64,000 nt of DNA from contig QOZR01000004.1 of NCBI GenBank assembly GCA_003576685.1, positions 248,001-312,000 of the forward strand, written 5' to 3'. This document shows positions 54,686 through 63,140 of this stretch, piece by piece; positions within the stretch are counted from its first letter, which is position 1; the number at the start of each line of letters is the position of its first letter. The position numbers and the translations under genes are program-made. The notes below the pieces were generated by a model, which made no database searches, was not told the origin of the DNA, and saw only the letters and a program-made list of their open reading frames with translations. The DNA is from Virgifigura deserti. GTDB taxonomy: Bacteria > Pseudomonadota > Alphaproteobacteria > Dongiales > Dongiaceae.

Positions 54686-55499
54686 GTTTCGCCCCCTCCC
54701 CTCGCACCCCGTGCCCGAGATAGGCGCGGATCACCTCCGGGTTCTGCTGGATCGCCGCGGGCGGGCCTTCGGCGATGATCTTGCCGTGGTTCAGCACAAC
54801 CACCCGGTCCGAGACGCCCATCACCATCCGCATGTCGTGCTCGACCAGCAGAACGGTGATGTTGCGCGCCCGGATCCGGGCGAGCAGCCGCATGAAGCTC
54901 GAGGTTTCCGCCGGGTTCATTCCCGACACCGGCTCGTCCAGAAGCAGCAGCGACGGCCGGGCAGCCAGGGCGACGGCGACCTCGAGCAGCCGCTGCTCGC
55001 CATAGGGCAGCGCGCCGCCCAGTTCCGACGCCCGCCGGGCGATGCCGACGAACTCGAGGATCTCCACGGCCTCTTCGCGCAGCCGCTTCTCCTCCGCGCG
55101 GACCCGCGGCAGCCCGAGCAGCGTCTCCCAGGCCGTGCAGCGGCCGCGGCGGTGCAACCCGATCAGAATGTTCTCGAAGACCGTATTGGTGTCGAATACG
55201 CTGGTCTTCTGGAAGGTCCGCACCACGCCCAGATCCGCCACCTCGTGCGGGCGCAGGCCGGTCAGCACGGTGCCGCGGTAACGGATCCGGCCCTTGGTCG
55301 GCCGCAGGAAGCCGGTGATCACGTTGAAGGCGGTGGTCTTGCCGGCGCCGTTCGGACCGATCAGGCTGACGACCTCGCCCTCATGAACCGCGAAGTTCAT
55401 ATCGGCGACGGCGACGAGCCCGCCGAAATGGACGGCGACGTGCTCGATCTCCAGAACGGGCTCCAGAACGGGCGCGGCGGTATTCGGAATCGCGCTCAT
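54678..55499 (-). CDS. livG: branched-chain amino acid-type ABC transporter ATP-binding protein (LivG)
   Basis: 273 residues from the ATG at 55499, preceded by GGAGTAAGG. Walker A GPNGAGKTTAFNVITGFLRP and Walker B LLLLDEPVSGMNPAE are clear. The signature region reads LPYGEQRLLEVAVALAARPS, the LivG-type variant in which the second position is not SGG. The LivG-specific insert ARIRARNITVLLVEHDMRMVM is present. It ends 8 bases inside livF. Confidence 0.92.
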
Positions 55500-55503
55500 G
55501 GCC

Positions 55504-56556
55504 TTACTCCGCCTGTCGCTCGGCCGGGCGGGCATTCGACAGCTCCGCCGGCTCGGGTTCCGCGAGCGGACCGACGCGGCCCTCCCACCAGCTTCTGATC
55601 GCTGGCACGATGCCGTCGGGCAGGAAGAAGACGATCAGGATCATGAAGGCCCCATAGATGATCCACTGGATCTCCGGCCCCGCGAACGAGCGCAGGACCA
55701 CGGGCAGGATGCCGAAGATCAGACCGCCGACGATCGGCCCGGCCAGCGTGCCCTTGCCGCCGGTGATCACCATGATCACCATGGTCACGGTGTAGATGAA
55801 CAGGAAGATGTCGGGGTCGATGATCCGGACATAATGGGCATAGAGCCCGCCGGCGGCCCCGGCGATCGCGGCCGAGACGACCGCGGCGAGGATGAGATAG
55901 CGGGTCACGTCGATGCCAACCGAGGTCGCTAGCGGCTCGTTCTCGCGCAGGGCGATCATTGCCCGGCCGACGCGCGACAGCACCAGCCGCCGGATCACCA
56001 GATAGGACAGGATCGCGACGCCCAGGACCAGGTAGTAGTTCGGCTGCTTCTTGTAGATCGTCTCCTCCCACAGCCCCGGGATCCCGAAGGTGAAGGGCGG
56101 GATCGCGCTCAGCGCCATCGGGCCTTCCGTCAGGTCCACCCAGTTGAGCGCGACCAGCCGGACCACCTCGGCGAAGCTGATCGTGACGATCACGAAGTAG
56201 GCGCCGCGGACCTTGAACGAGATCCGGCCGATCACCCAGCCGAAGAAGCCGGCGACGACGATGCCGGCCAGGAAGGCGAGCCAAACCGGCTTCGGCGCGA
56301 CGGCGAAGCGATAGCTCTCAGTCAGCTGCAGGTCGAAGCCGAGCGAGAGCAGCGCGCTGGTATAGGCGCCAATGCCGAAGAAGGCGACGTGCCCGAGGCT
56401 GAGCTGGCCGGTGAAGCCGAGCAGCAGGTTGAGGCTCATCGCCGCGATCGTGAAGATGCCCGTGGTGATCAGGATGTGCAGGAAATACAGGTCCGTGAGC
56501 CACAGCGGCACCGTGAGGAGAACCGCGAGCCAGAGGCAGAGCAGGGCTGTCTTCAT
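55504..56556 (-). CDS. livM: branched-chain amino acid-type ABC transporter permease (LivM)
   Basis: 350 residues with about ten membrane helices. AAMSLNLLLGFTGQLSLGHVAFFGIGAYTSAL is the LivM signature near the N-terminus, and the EAA-like loop GRAMIALRENEPLATSVGID lies mid-protein. The transporter family covers leucine, urea, short amides and aromatic acids. The start overlaps the livH stop by 4 bases. Confidence 0.92.
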   Translation of the reverse strand: MKTALLCLWLAVLLTVPLWLTDLYFLHILITTGIFTIAAMSLNLLLGFTGQLSLGHVAFFGIGAYTSALLSLGFDLQLTESYRFAVAPKPVWLAFLAGIVVAGFFGWVIGRISFKVRGAYFVIVTISFAEVVRLVALNWVDLTEGPMALSAIPPFTFGIPGLWEETIYKKQPNYYLVLGVAILSYLVIRRLVLSRVGRAMIALRENEPLATSVGIDVTRYLILAAVVSAAIAGAAGGLYAHYVRIIDPDIFLFIYTVTMVIMVITGGKGTLAGPIVGGLIFGILPVVLRSFAGPEIQWIIYGAFMILIVFFLPDGIVPAIRSWWEGRVGPLAEPEPAELSNARPAERQAE

Positions 56557-57425
56557 CCGATGCGCTCCGCCCGGGCGAACAGGCCGGTCGGCTTGAACAG
56601 CAGCACGATGATGATCAGCAGGAAGCCCATCGCGTCGCGATAGCCCGACGAGACGTAGCCTGCCCCCATCTCCTCGACAAAGGCGAGGATGAAGCCGCCG
56701 ATGGTTGCCCCCTTGATGTTGCCGAGCCCGCCGAGAATGACGATCGCGAAGGCCTTCAGGGCGGCCAGGTTGCCCATCGTCGGCGTCACCACGAAGACCG
56801 GGCCGAGCAGCGCCCCGGCCGCCGCGGCCAGCCCCGAGCCGAGCGCGAAGGTGGCGGTGTAGACAAAGTTGATATTGACGCCCATCAGCGCCGCGGTGTC
56901 GCGGTCCTGAAAGGTGGCGCGCATTGCCTTGCCGAGCTTGGTGCGGTGGATCAGCAGCTGGGCGCCGAGGATCAGCAGCACCGCGACCACGAAAACGAAG
57001 ACCCGGACCCAGGAAACCGAGACCGGGCCGAGGACCAGCGGCTCAACCGGGAACGGCGTGTTGATCGACTTGGCGATGCCGCTCCAGACCAGCTGCTCCG
57101 TGTTCTGCATGACGATCCAGGCACCGATCATCACCAGCATTGTGGTGTCGATATTGGCGCCGCGCAGCGGCCGAAGCAGAGTGATCTCGATCAGCGCGCC
57201 GAGCGCGACGCCGAGGATGACGGCGATGACCAGGGTGGCGAAGAAGTCGAGCCCGAGCACCATGGCGAAGAAGAACATCATGTAGGCACCGAAGGCATAG
57301 AGCTCGCCGTGAGTGAAGTTCACCACCTTCATGATGCCGAAGATGAGAGTCAGCCCAATCCCGAGCAGCGCATAGGTGCCGCCAAGGATCAGCGTGTTCA
57401 GGAGATGCTGCAGCAGCTGGTCCAA
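56553..57425 (-). CDS. livH: branched-chain amino acid-type ABC transporter permease (LivH)
   Basis: 290 residues from a TTG with GGGAG upstream. LLNTLILGGTYALLGIGLTLIFGIMKVVNFTHGELYAFGAYM opens the family, and the coupling loop GKAMRATFQDRDTAALMGVNI lies mid-protein. Helices fill the rest. It pairs with LivM in the membrane. The gap to the binding-protein gene upstream is 76 bases. Confidence 0.92.
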   Translation of the reverse strand: MDQLLQHLLNTLILGGTYALLGIGLTLIFGIMKVVNFTHGELYAFGAYMMFFFAMVLGLDFFATLVIAVILGVALGALIEITLLRPLRGANIDTTMLVMIGAWIVMQNTEQLVWSGIAKSINTPFPVEPLVLGPVSVSWVRVFVFVVAVLLILGAQLLIHRTKLGKAMRATFQDRDTAALMGVNINFVYTATFALGSGLAAAAGALLGPVFVVTPTMGNLAALKAFAIVILGGLGNIKGATIGGFILAFVEEMGAGYVSSGYRDAMGFLLIIIVLLFKPTGLFARAERIG

Positions 57426-57501
57426 GAAGCGACTCCCTCGAACCGTCGAAAGAAGGGGCCCCGGGGCCGCCCAGGCCGCCCCGGGGATCGGATGATTTCG
57501 T

Positions 57502-58665
57502 TCAGAAAGAGGGCTGGATGATCTCGCCGTTCTCGATCTTCACGACATAGACCGCAGGGACGTTCTGGCCGCTTTCCATGCCTTCCGGCCCCTGCTTGAT
57601 GAAGCTGATGTCGCCATTGACGCCTTCGACCTTGACGTCCCAGAGCGCCTCGCGGATCGCCTCCGGCTCCGCCTCGCCGGCCTTCTCGATCGCCGCCGCG
57701 ATGGTCATGATTCCGTCATAGCCGCGGAAGCCCTCGGTCAGGCCGGCGAAGTTGTAGCCGCGCTCCTTCCACTTATCGACGAACTGGACCGCCACCTCCG
57801 GATTCGGCGCGGCCTCGGGGAACCAGGGCGCGAAGAACAGCAGATGGTAGCTGCCGTCAGCGGCAGCACCGGCCTGGTCGATGAGCTGATCCGGCGACTG
57901 CGAGCCGCCGGTCGTGATGATCGTCTGCGGCAGACCCAGGGACTTCGCCTGCTTCAGCACCAGCGTGAGCTGCTCCACCGCCGTCGTCACGAACAGCGTA
58001 TCGGCATCCGACGCCTTCAGCTTCGAGAGCTGCGCGCTCAGATCCTGCGCGTCGGCGGACATGGTCTCGACCATCCCAACCTCGACGCCGTTCTCCTTTA
58101 ACATCGTCCTGAACTCGTCGGACGCACCGAGGCCCCAATCGTTGTTGACCGCCAGAAAGTCGGCCTTCTTGATACCGAAATCGTCGATTTTGTCGGCGAA
58201 GGCCTTGGCCTCCATTTCCGAGGTCGGGGAAATGCGGAAGACCCACGGATTGCCTTGGGTCGTGATCTTGCCGGAGGAGGAGGTCTCGACGACCATCGGG
58301 ATCTCGTACTCCATCAGCTTCGGCATCACCGCCAGCGTGTAGGTAGAGCTCCAGGCGCCCATCATCACCGGCACCTCGTCGCGGACGATCAGCTTCTCGG
58401 CCGCGGCCACCGCCTCGGTCGGATTGCTCTTGTTGTCCTCGATGATGAGCTCGACCTGCTGACCCAGGATACCCCCATTGGCGTTGAGCTCGTCGGCCGC
58501 GATCCTGGCGCCGTTCGTCACGTAGTTGCCCGACGCCGCCACGGCACCCGTCAGCGGCTGATTGACGCCGATCTTGATGGTTTCCTGAGCCGATGCGATC
58601 TGCGGCACCGCCGCGAGCGCGACGGCGGAGAGCGTTAAGGCGACTGCTTTGATCCAGTGACTCAT
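57502..58665 (-). CDS. livK: periplasmic substrate-binding protein of LIV-type ABC importer
   Basis: 387 residues. The signal peptide WIKAVALTLSAVALAAVPQ is cut near IASAQ, and GAGGAGGAGTTACGG gives a strong ribosome site. The type I periplasmic fold begins IKIGVNQPLTGAVAASGNYVTNG and has IEDNKSNPTEAVAAAEKLI and GAWSSTYTLAVMPKLMEYEIPMV. It binds the substrate outside and delivers it to LivHM. The ligand is not evident, but co-regulation with the molybdoenzyme and Pxp genes would suggest a nitrogen-containing ring or amide rather than leucine. The symbol marks the family only. Confidence 0.9.
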   Translation of the reverse strand: MSHWIKAVALTLSAVALAAVPQIASAQETIKIGVNQPLTGAVAASGNYVTNGARIAADELNANGGILGQQVELIIEDNKSNPTEAVAAAEKLIVRDEVPVMMGAWSSTYTLAVMPKLMEYEIPMVVETSSSGKITTQGNPWVFRISPTSEMEAKAFADKIDDFGIKKADFLAVNNDWGLGASDEFRTMLKENGVEVGMVETMSADAQDLSAQLSKLKASDADTLFVTTAVEQLTLVLKQAKSLGLPQTIITTGGSQSPDQLIDQAGAAADGSYHLLFFAPWFPEAAPNPEVAVQFVDKWKERGYNFAGLTEGFRGYDGIMTIAAAIEKAGEAEPEAIREALWDVKVEGVNGDISFIKQGPEGMESGQNVPAVYVVKIENGEIIQPSF

Positions 58666-58730
58666 CCGTAACTCCTCCTCTGTTGCGTTATCGCCGGTGA
58701 TGGCGCGCCGTGAACGGCTTAGTTCTTATT

Positions 58731-58782
58731 ATTCTAATCATAGGACGATAGGATTATAGGGCAGGTTTCCGAAGGCTGGCAA
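58731..58782 (-). promoter_or_regulatory. promoter and candidate GntR site of the ABC importer operon
   Basis: On the minus strand TTGCCA (58782-58777) and a perfect TATAAT (58758-58753) are 18 bases apart. Bases 58731-58755 carry the shared 25-base motif, with ATAGGACGATAGGATT at 58740-58755, overlapping the -10 and start. Orientation relative to transcription is opposite to that at the molybdoenzyme operon. Confidence 0.68.
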
Positions 58783-59120
58783 GTGGCCGACGTTTCGAGT
58801 TTTCGAGGAGTTCAATGTGAAATGGGACGGGATCAGCTGCCATGCGGCGCTTTGCGGGACCGAATTCGTTCGATTTTCGGCGGGACTCGCGAGTCTGGTA
58901 CGCTGGCGCTGCTTCGCGCCGGCCTCGTCGGCATATGCTTGTGAGGCGGCGGAAGACGGCCTGAGGCTGGGCATCGCGAACGCCTGGAACCCCCGCCAAG
59001 TAGGCAAGTTTCCGATTGCCTTCTTGGCGGCCTATTTCGCGACAGGACTTGTTTTAGGGATCAGGCGCAGTCCGGCTGTCGTACCAACGGCCCGAAAGAT
59101 TGACTCGTTTTCCGTCATGA
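58783..59120. other. non-coding stretch upstream of the ABC operon
   Basis: A 126-codon plus-strand frame covers this area, but it starts without a ribosome site, has no recognisable family and runs straight through the palindrome at 59121-59147. I regard it as non-coding. Similar words GGCAGGTTTCCGA (near 58761) and GGCAAGTTTCCGA (near 59003) recur at its ends, which could mark an old insertion. Confidence 0.4.
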
Positions 59121-59147
59121 TAGGGGCGGGTTTCAAACCCGCCCCTA
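59121..59147. repeat. perfect palindrome TAGGGGCGGGTTT / AAACCCGCCCCTA
   Basis: Two 13-base arms (59121-59133 and 59135-59147) are exact complements around a single C, 36 bases after the end of the COG4091 dehydrogenase gene. I recall this GGGGCGGGTTT-class palindrome as widespread between genes in unrelated bacteria. It may serve as a terminator here. Confidence 0.75.
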
Positions 59148-59183
59148 CAGCGGTTGATCGGTCACGCTCAAAAACTGCCGGTG

Positions 59184-60572
59184 TTATTCCGCGTTGAGCC
59201 GCTGCCGCTCCGTCGTAGGCGCCGCGCCGAACGCCGCCTCCATCTCGCGTCGTACCCGCACCGCCTCGCTCGTCTCGTCCACGACGACATCGCTCCAGCG
59301 GACGGCTGCGCCGGCCTTGATCGGGTGGCGCAGCTTCACGCCGTGCGCAAGTCCGATCGGCAGCCCACCCAGGCGCAGACTGTCGGCCGCTGGCATGAGC
59401 TTGCCCCACACGGTGAAGCCGCCCTCGCCGTCGAGCATTTCGCCCGCCGCCAGATCGCGCTTGGCGGTCGCGACCGCGTCGCCGCGGAAGCCGGTGGGCG
59501 CGCCGGTCGGCTCGAGACGCAGGCCGGCGCTGGCAACGGAGATGCCGAGTTCGAGCCCGATCAGGTGATAAGGCTTGTAGAGCACCGAATATCGACCCGA
59601 CGGGTCGGTCACCAGACCATATTCGGCGAAGCATCGCTCAACATAGTCGGAGGGCGCCTCGAACACCACATAGACCCCCCAGCGAAGATCGCGGAAGACG
59701 GGCCTGCCGTCGCGCTCCAGCGAGGAGACAACCTCGACCTGCCCCTTGTGGTGGAGCCGGCCGCCCTCCGCCCCCCCCTCTGCCATGGGCCGCAGCACGC
59801 GCGGCAGGTCGTCAACGCCGCAGGACGGGAAGCAGAGCCCGTCCGGCGCCGGCGTGAGCCCCGTCGCGTTCGCCACCGCCGTCATCTCGATCGCCGATTT
59901 CGTGCCGTCGAGGAAGGAGTTGAACATCTGCGGGTTCAAGCCGCCCTGCCTCGCCTGCTCCGGCGTCAGGCCATAATGGGTCCAGACCGTCTCGGGCGTC
60001 GAATGATGATAGTCGGGGAGGTACTTGGTGCCCTTGCCGGCGGCAATCACATCGAAGCCGCAGGCCCGCGCCCAGTCGACCTGCTCGGCGATGAGGGCGG
60101 GCTGGTCGCCATAGGCGAGGCTGTAGACAATTCCGGCGGCGCGCGCCTTCTGCGCGAGCAGCGGACCGGCCAACGCGTCGGCCTCCACATTGACCATGAC
60201 GATATGCTTGCCGTTGGCAATCGCCGCGAGCGCATGGGCGATGCCCGCCGGCGGATGGCCGGTCGCATCGATCACCACATCGGTCGCCGGATGCGCGATC
60301 AGCGCCTGCGCGTCTTCGCCGACCCAGGTCGTGCCGTCGTCGACCGCTTCGCCGATGGACCGTGCCGAAACGCTCTCCGGTGGCCAGCCGACATGGGCGA
60401 GACTCGCCTTCGCGCGCTCGGGAGCCAAGTCGGCAATACCCAGGACATGGAGTCCCGGCGTGCGGCGCGCCTGAGCGAGGAACATCGAGCCGAACTTGCC
60501 GGCGCCGATGAGGCCGACGCGGAGCGGCTTGCCCGCCGCGTCCCGCTCGAGCAGCAGCTTGTGGAGATTCAT
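59184..60572 (-). CDS. COG4091 homoserine dehydrogenase-like oxidoreductase with SAF domain
   Basis: 462 residues. The NAD(P)-binding start RVGLIGAGKFGSMFLAQARRTPGLHVLGIADL is followed by the catalytic region of the homoserine dehydrogenase-like family. A C-terminal SAF domain (about 360-440) has DLAAGEMLDGEGGFTVWGKLMPA. This combination is typical of COG4091, whose members act in sugar-acid or amino-alcohol catabolism; the exact substrate is unknown. It is the last of a three-gene operon, 9 bases after a PhyH dioxygenase gene. Confidence 0.85.
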   Translation of the reverse strand: MNLHKLLLERDAAGKPLRVGLIGAGKFGSMFLAQARRTPGLHVLGIADLAPERAKASLAHVGWPPESVSARSIGEAVDDGTTWVGEDAQALIAHPATDVVIDATGHPPAGIAHALAAIANGKHIVMVNVEADALAGPLLAQKARAAGIVYSLAYGDQPALIAEQVDWARACGFDVIAAGKGTKYLPDYHHSTPETVWTHYGLTPEQARQGGLNPQMFNSFLDGTKSAIEMTAVANATGLTPAPDGLCFPSCGVDDLPRVLRPMAEGGAEGGRLHHKGQVEVVSSLERDGRPVFRDLRWGVYVVFEAPSDYVERCFAEYGLVTDPSGRYSVLYKPYHLIGLELGISVASAGLRLEPTGAPTGFRGDAVATAKRDLAAGEMLDGEGGFTVWGKLMPAADSLRLGGLPIGLAHGVKLRHPIKAGAAVRWSDVVVDETSEAVRVRREMEAAFGAAPTTERQRLNAE

Positions 60573-60581
60573 CGTTCTGCC

Positions 60582-61388
60582 CTACTCCGCGGCCGTGCGG
60601 CGCCGACGCTCATACTCGCCCAGGCAGTCGTCCGGCAACATCTCGATCGGCGTGAAGTCCTGGTTCGCGATCCAGGTCGGCCGCTTGAAGCGGCGGATAG
60701 CATTATCGCAGCGATTGAGCGAAAGGTAGAGAATCCAGCGCGACCATGGCGTCAGATTGGAACCCGAGGCGTGAACCAGATTGCCGTGGAAGAGCAGGAC
60801 CGATCCGGGCGGGCCTTTGGGTGCCACGATTCCGCCTTCGTCGACCAGCCGGGCAATCGTCTCGTTGTCCGTCGTCCAGAGCGGATAGCTGGTCGTGGTG
60901 ACGTCGTGGCCCGCCGCGAGCCGCCCTTCTCGATGGCTCTTCGGAATGAACATCAGGGGCCCGTTGAACTCGTTCGCTTCGGCGAGGAAGAGCGCGATGT
61001 TCATCGCACGCGGCGTCGGCATGTCATCGTCGCTGTACCAAGTTGCATAGTCCTGGTGCCATTGCCACACGGCACCGTCGAACGCCGCCTTCGCGTTGAT
61101 CTTGAACTGATGCATGTAGAGCTTGTCCGAGCCGAGCAGCTGGATGCCGGGCTCGACCAGGCGCGGATGGCGCGCAACCAGTTCGAAGACCGGGTTCCAG
61201 GTCTGGACGTAGAAGGCGCTGCGTGGCGCCTCCGAGCCCTTCTCCCGGATCACTTCCTCCCGCTGCTGCGCGAAGATGCCGGGCAGTTCCCCGGTCAGAA
61301 GCGCCGCCTCTTCCGGCGAGAACAAATTGGGCAGGAAGAGATAGCCCTGCTCCTCGAACTCCGTGATCTGGGCTGGCGTAAGCTTCAT
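60582..61388 (-). CDS. phytanoyl-CoA dioxygenase (PhyH) family protein
   Basis: 268 residues from the ATG at 61388, with GGAGG eight bases upstream. The Fe(II)/2-oxoglutarate site is seen as HQDYATW (HxD) and the distal His in LLFHGNLVHASGSNLTPWSRWIL with a following Arg. Family enzymes hydroxylate small molecules, lipids or amino-acid derivatives. The start overlaps the regulator stop (TGATG). With the dehydrogenase after it, this could be hydroxylation followed by oxidation of one substrate. Confidence 0.88.
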   Translation of the reverse strand: MKLTPAQITEFEEQGYLFLPNLFSPEEAALLTGELPGIFAQQREEVIREKGSEAPRSAFYVQTWNPVFELVARHPRLVEPGIQLLGSDKLYMHQFKINAKAAFDGAVWQWHQDYATWYSDDDMPTPRAMNIALFLAEANEFNGPLMFIPKSHREGRLAAGHDVTTTSYPLWTTDNETIARLVDEGGIVAPKGPPGSVLLFHGNLVHASGSNLTPWSRWILYLSLNRCDNAIRRFKRPTWIANQDFTPIEMLPDDCLGEYERRRRTAAE

Positions 61389-62116
61389 CACGTTTTCCTC
61401 CTCATGAGGCTTGTTCCGACACTGCCGCTTTCGTTGTTCCCCGGGGCGTCCACTGGGACGCTCTCGGCTTCGATCGAGTGGACCAGGTTGGCGATCGCCG
61501 CCTCCGCATGTCGACGCGCAAGGTTTTCGGCTTCGGCCGCGTCGCCGCGAATGACCGCGTCGAGAATCGCCGCATGCTCGTCCCAGATGGTCTGCGGCGC
61601 GGGATAGCGGTGCAGATAGCCGCCCATCACGCGGCGGATATGCTGCCAGTGCAGCGCCGCCGTCTCCACGATCAGCGGATTGCCCGAGAGTTCATGGACG
61701 AAGAGATGGAACTTCATGTCCGCCGCGATCATCCGGCTGACCGAGCCGGAATCGACCGCCGACCGCCCGTCCTCGATGAGCTTGGGCCCCCAGAGCTTCG
61801 CGTCGGCCGTCCCGCGCAGCGCGGCGCCGCGGCAGGCAATGCCATCAAGGGCACTGCGCACTTCATAGAGATGCGAGATGAACACAGGGTCGAGCGAGGA
61901 GACCACCGCGCCGCGCCGGCCCGTGTCGCGCACGAAGCCCTGCGTCTTGAGCAGGTGGAGCGCCTGGAGGACCGGCTGTCGCGAGACATTGAGCCGCTCA
62001 GCAAGTTCGTCCTGGGTCACCCGCTGGCCCGGCGCAAGCTCGCCCTCGCAGATCGCGTCGAGAATCGAGCGATAAACGCGGTCGGCAAGCGGCAACTGAA
62101 CCGGAAGGCGTTCCAT
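61388..62116 (-). CDS. GntR family regulator, FCD (FadR) type
   Basis: 242 residues from the ATG at 62116; upstream starts give unconserved sequence. The winged helix has LADRVYRSILDAICEGELAPGQRVTQDELAERLNVSRQPVLQALHLLKTQGFV. The FCD domain (about 85-215) has the metal-binding His pattern in MKFHLFVHELSGNPLI, HWQHIRRVMGGY and DEHAAILDAVIRGD. It probably represses this operon and responds to a carboxylic acid. The ribosome site is weak, which suits a regulator. Confidence 0.9.
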   Translation of the reverse strand: MERLPVQLPLADRVYRSILDAICEGELAPGQRVTQDELAERLNVSRQPVLQALHLLKTQGFVRDTGRRGAVVSSLDPVFISHLYEVRSALDGIACRGAALRGTADAKLWGPKLIEDGRSAVDSGSVSRMIAADMKFHLFVHELSGNPLIVETAALHWQHIRRVMGGYLHRYPAPQTIWDEHAAILDAVIRGDAAEAENLARRHAEAAIANLVHSIEAESVPVDAPGNNESGSVGTSLMRRKT

Positions 62117-62139
62117 TGAGAACTCATGTCTCGTGATTT

Positions 62140-62147
62140 CGTATACG
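62140..62147 (-). promoter_or_regulatory. CGTATACG palindrome, candidate FCD regulator site
   Basis: An 8-base palindrome with the GTATAC core common to FadR-type GntR operators, 24 bases upstream of the regulator ATG. Likely autoregulation, but short. Confidence 0.4.
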
Positions 62148-62456
62148 GTATTCGACTCTGCTTCCAGAATCAATATGGCCGGTTGTAACAAGGTACGGAA
62201 GTGGGCGTTGGACAACCGTTCGGAGGTTGCAAATTCCATTATAATTAACACCGTAAGATTGTAAAAATAGAGGCGCCACAAACGAATTCGGCGCCGCATC
62301 CCTCTGGTTTAACTCGAAAACAGGCTCAACCACTAATAACACTTAGATACTGTGTTACATACCATTCTACAAAACACCTTGCGGTTTTCTGTCTGAAGTG
62401 TAAATTACCGATTCTAATATCGGCCTATGAGGCCGACAGACAGGAAGGAGCTGACG
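62148..62456. other. AT-rich divergent promoter region
   Basis: This gap separates the FCD regulator (minus) from the peroxiredoxin (plus). It is the most AT-rich long stretch in the window. It holds an inverted repeat TAACAC/GTGTTA (62337-62342, 62352-62357) and a leader hairpin TCGGCC/GGCCGA (62420-62436) just before the peroxiredoxin ribosome site. No gene is seen. Confidence 0.5.
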
Positions 62457-63092
62457 ATGACGGTACGTCTTGGCGACACGGCGCCGGATTTTACGCAAGA
62501 GTCGACGGAAGGCCCGATCCGCTTCCATGAGTGGCTGGGCGACAGCTGGGGCGTGCTGTTCTCGCACCCGAAGGACTTCACCCCGGTCTGCACGACCGAG
62601 CTGGGCGAAGTCGCCAGGCTGAAGCCCGAGTTCGAGAAGCGCAACGTCAAGGTGATCGGCCTCAGCGTCGATCCGCTGTCGGATCACAAGGGCTGGGCGA
62701 GCGACATCGAGGAGACGCAGGGCACGGCGCTGAACTTCCCGCTGCTGGCCGACGCCGACCGCAAGGTCTCCGACCTCTACGGCATGATCCATCCCAACGC
62801 CAACGACACGCTGACAGTGCGTTCGGTGTTCATCATCGGGCCGGACAAGAAGGTCAAACTGACCATCACCTACCCGGCCAGCACCGGCCGCAACTTCGAC
62901 GAGATCCTGCGGGTGATCGATTCGCTGCAGCTGACCGCAAACTACAAGGTCGCGACGCCGGTGAACTGGGAGCACGGCCAGGACTGCATTATCGTCCCGG
63001 CGGTGTCAGACGCTGAGGCCGACAAAGCCTTCCCCAAGGGCTACAAGAAGCTGAAGCCCTACCTCCGAATCACTCCGCAGCCGAACCTGTAA
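62457..63092 (+). CDS. 1-Cys peroxiredoxin (Prx6 type)
   Basis: 211 residues from the ATG at 62457, with AGGAAGGAG upstream. The peroxidatic Cys45 lies in SHPKDFTPVCTTEL; there is no classical resolving Cys, and the C-terminal Prx6 domain with WEHGQDCIIVP is present. It reduces hydrogen peroxide and organic peroxides in the cytoplasm. The neighbour downstream, 48 bases away, is a CysJ-like flavoprotein. Confidence 0.93.
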   Translation: MTVRLGDTAPDFTQESTEGPIRFHEWLGDSWGVLFSHPKDFTPVCTTELGEVARLKPEFEKRNVKVIGLSVDPLSDHKGWASDIEETQGTALNFPLLADADRKVSDLYGMIHPNANDTLTVRSVFIIGPDKKVKLTITYPASTGRNFDEILRVIDSLQLTANYKVATPVNWEHGQDCIIVPAVSDAEADKAFPKGYKKLKPYLRITPQPNL

Positions 63093-63140
63093 CGCGCTGC
63101 GCGACCTTCTTGGACGAAGCCCTGGAGCATTCGGTGACCC

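Noticed and set aside
58817..59197. 126-codon plus-strand frame upstream of the ABC operon
   Set aside because: No ribosome site or family; its C-terminal peptide comes from a dispersed palindrome and it runs into the 3' end of the dehydrogenase gene.
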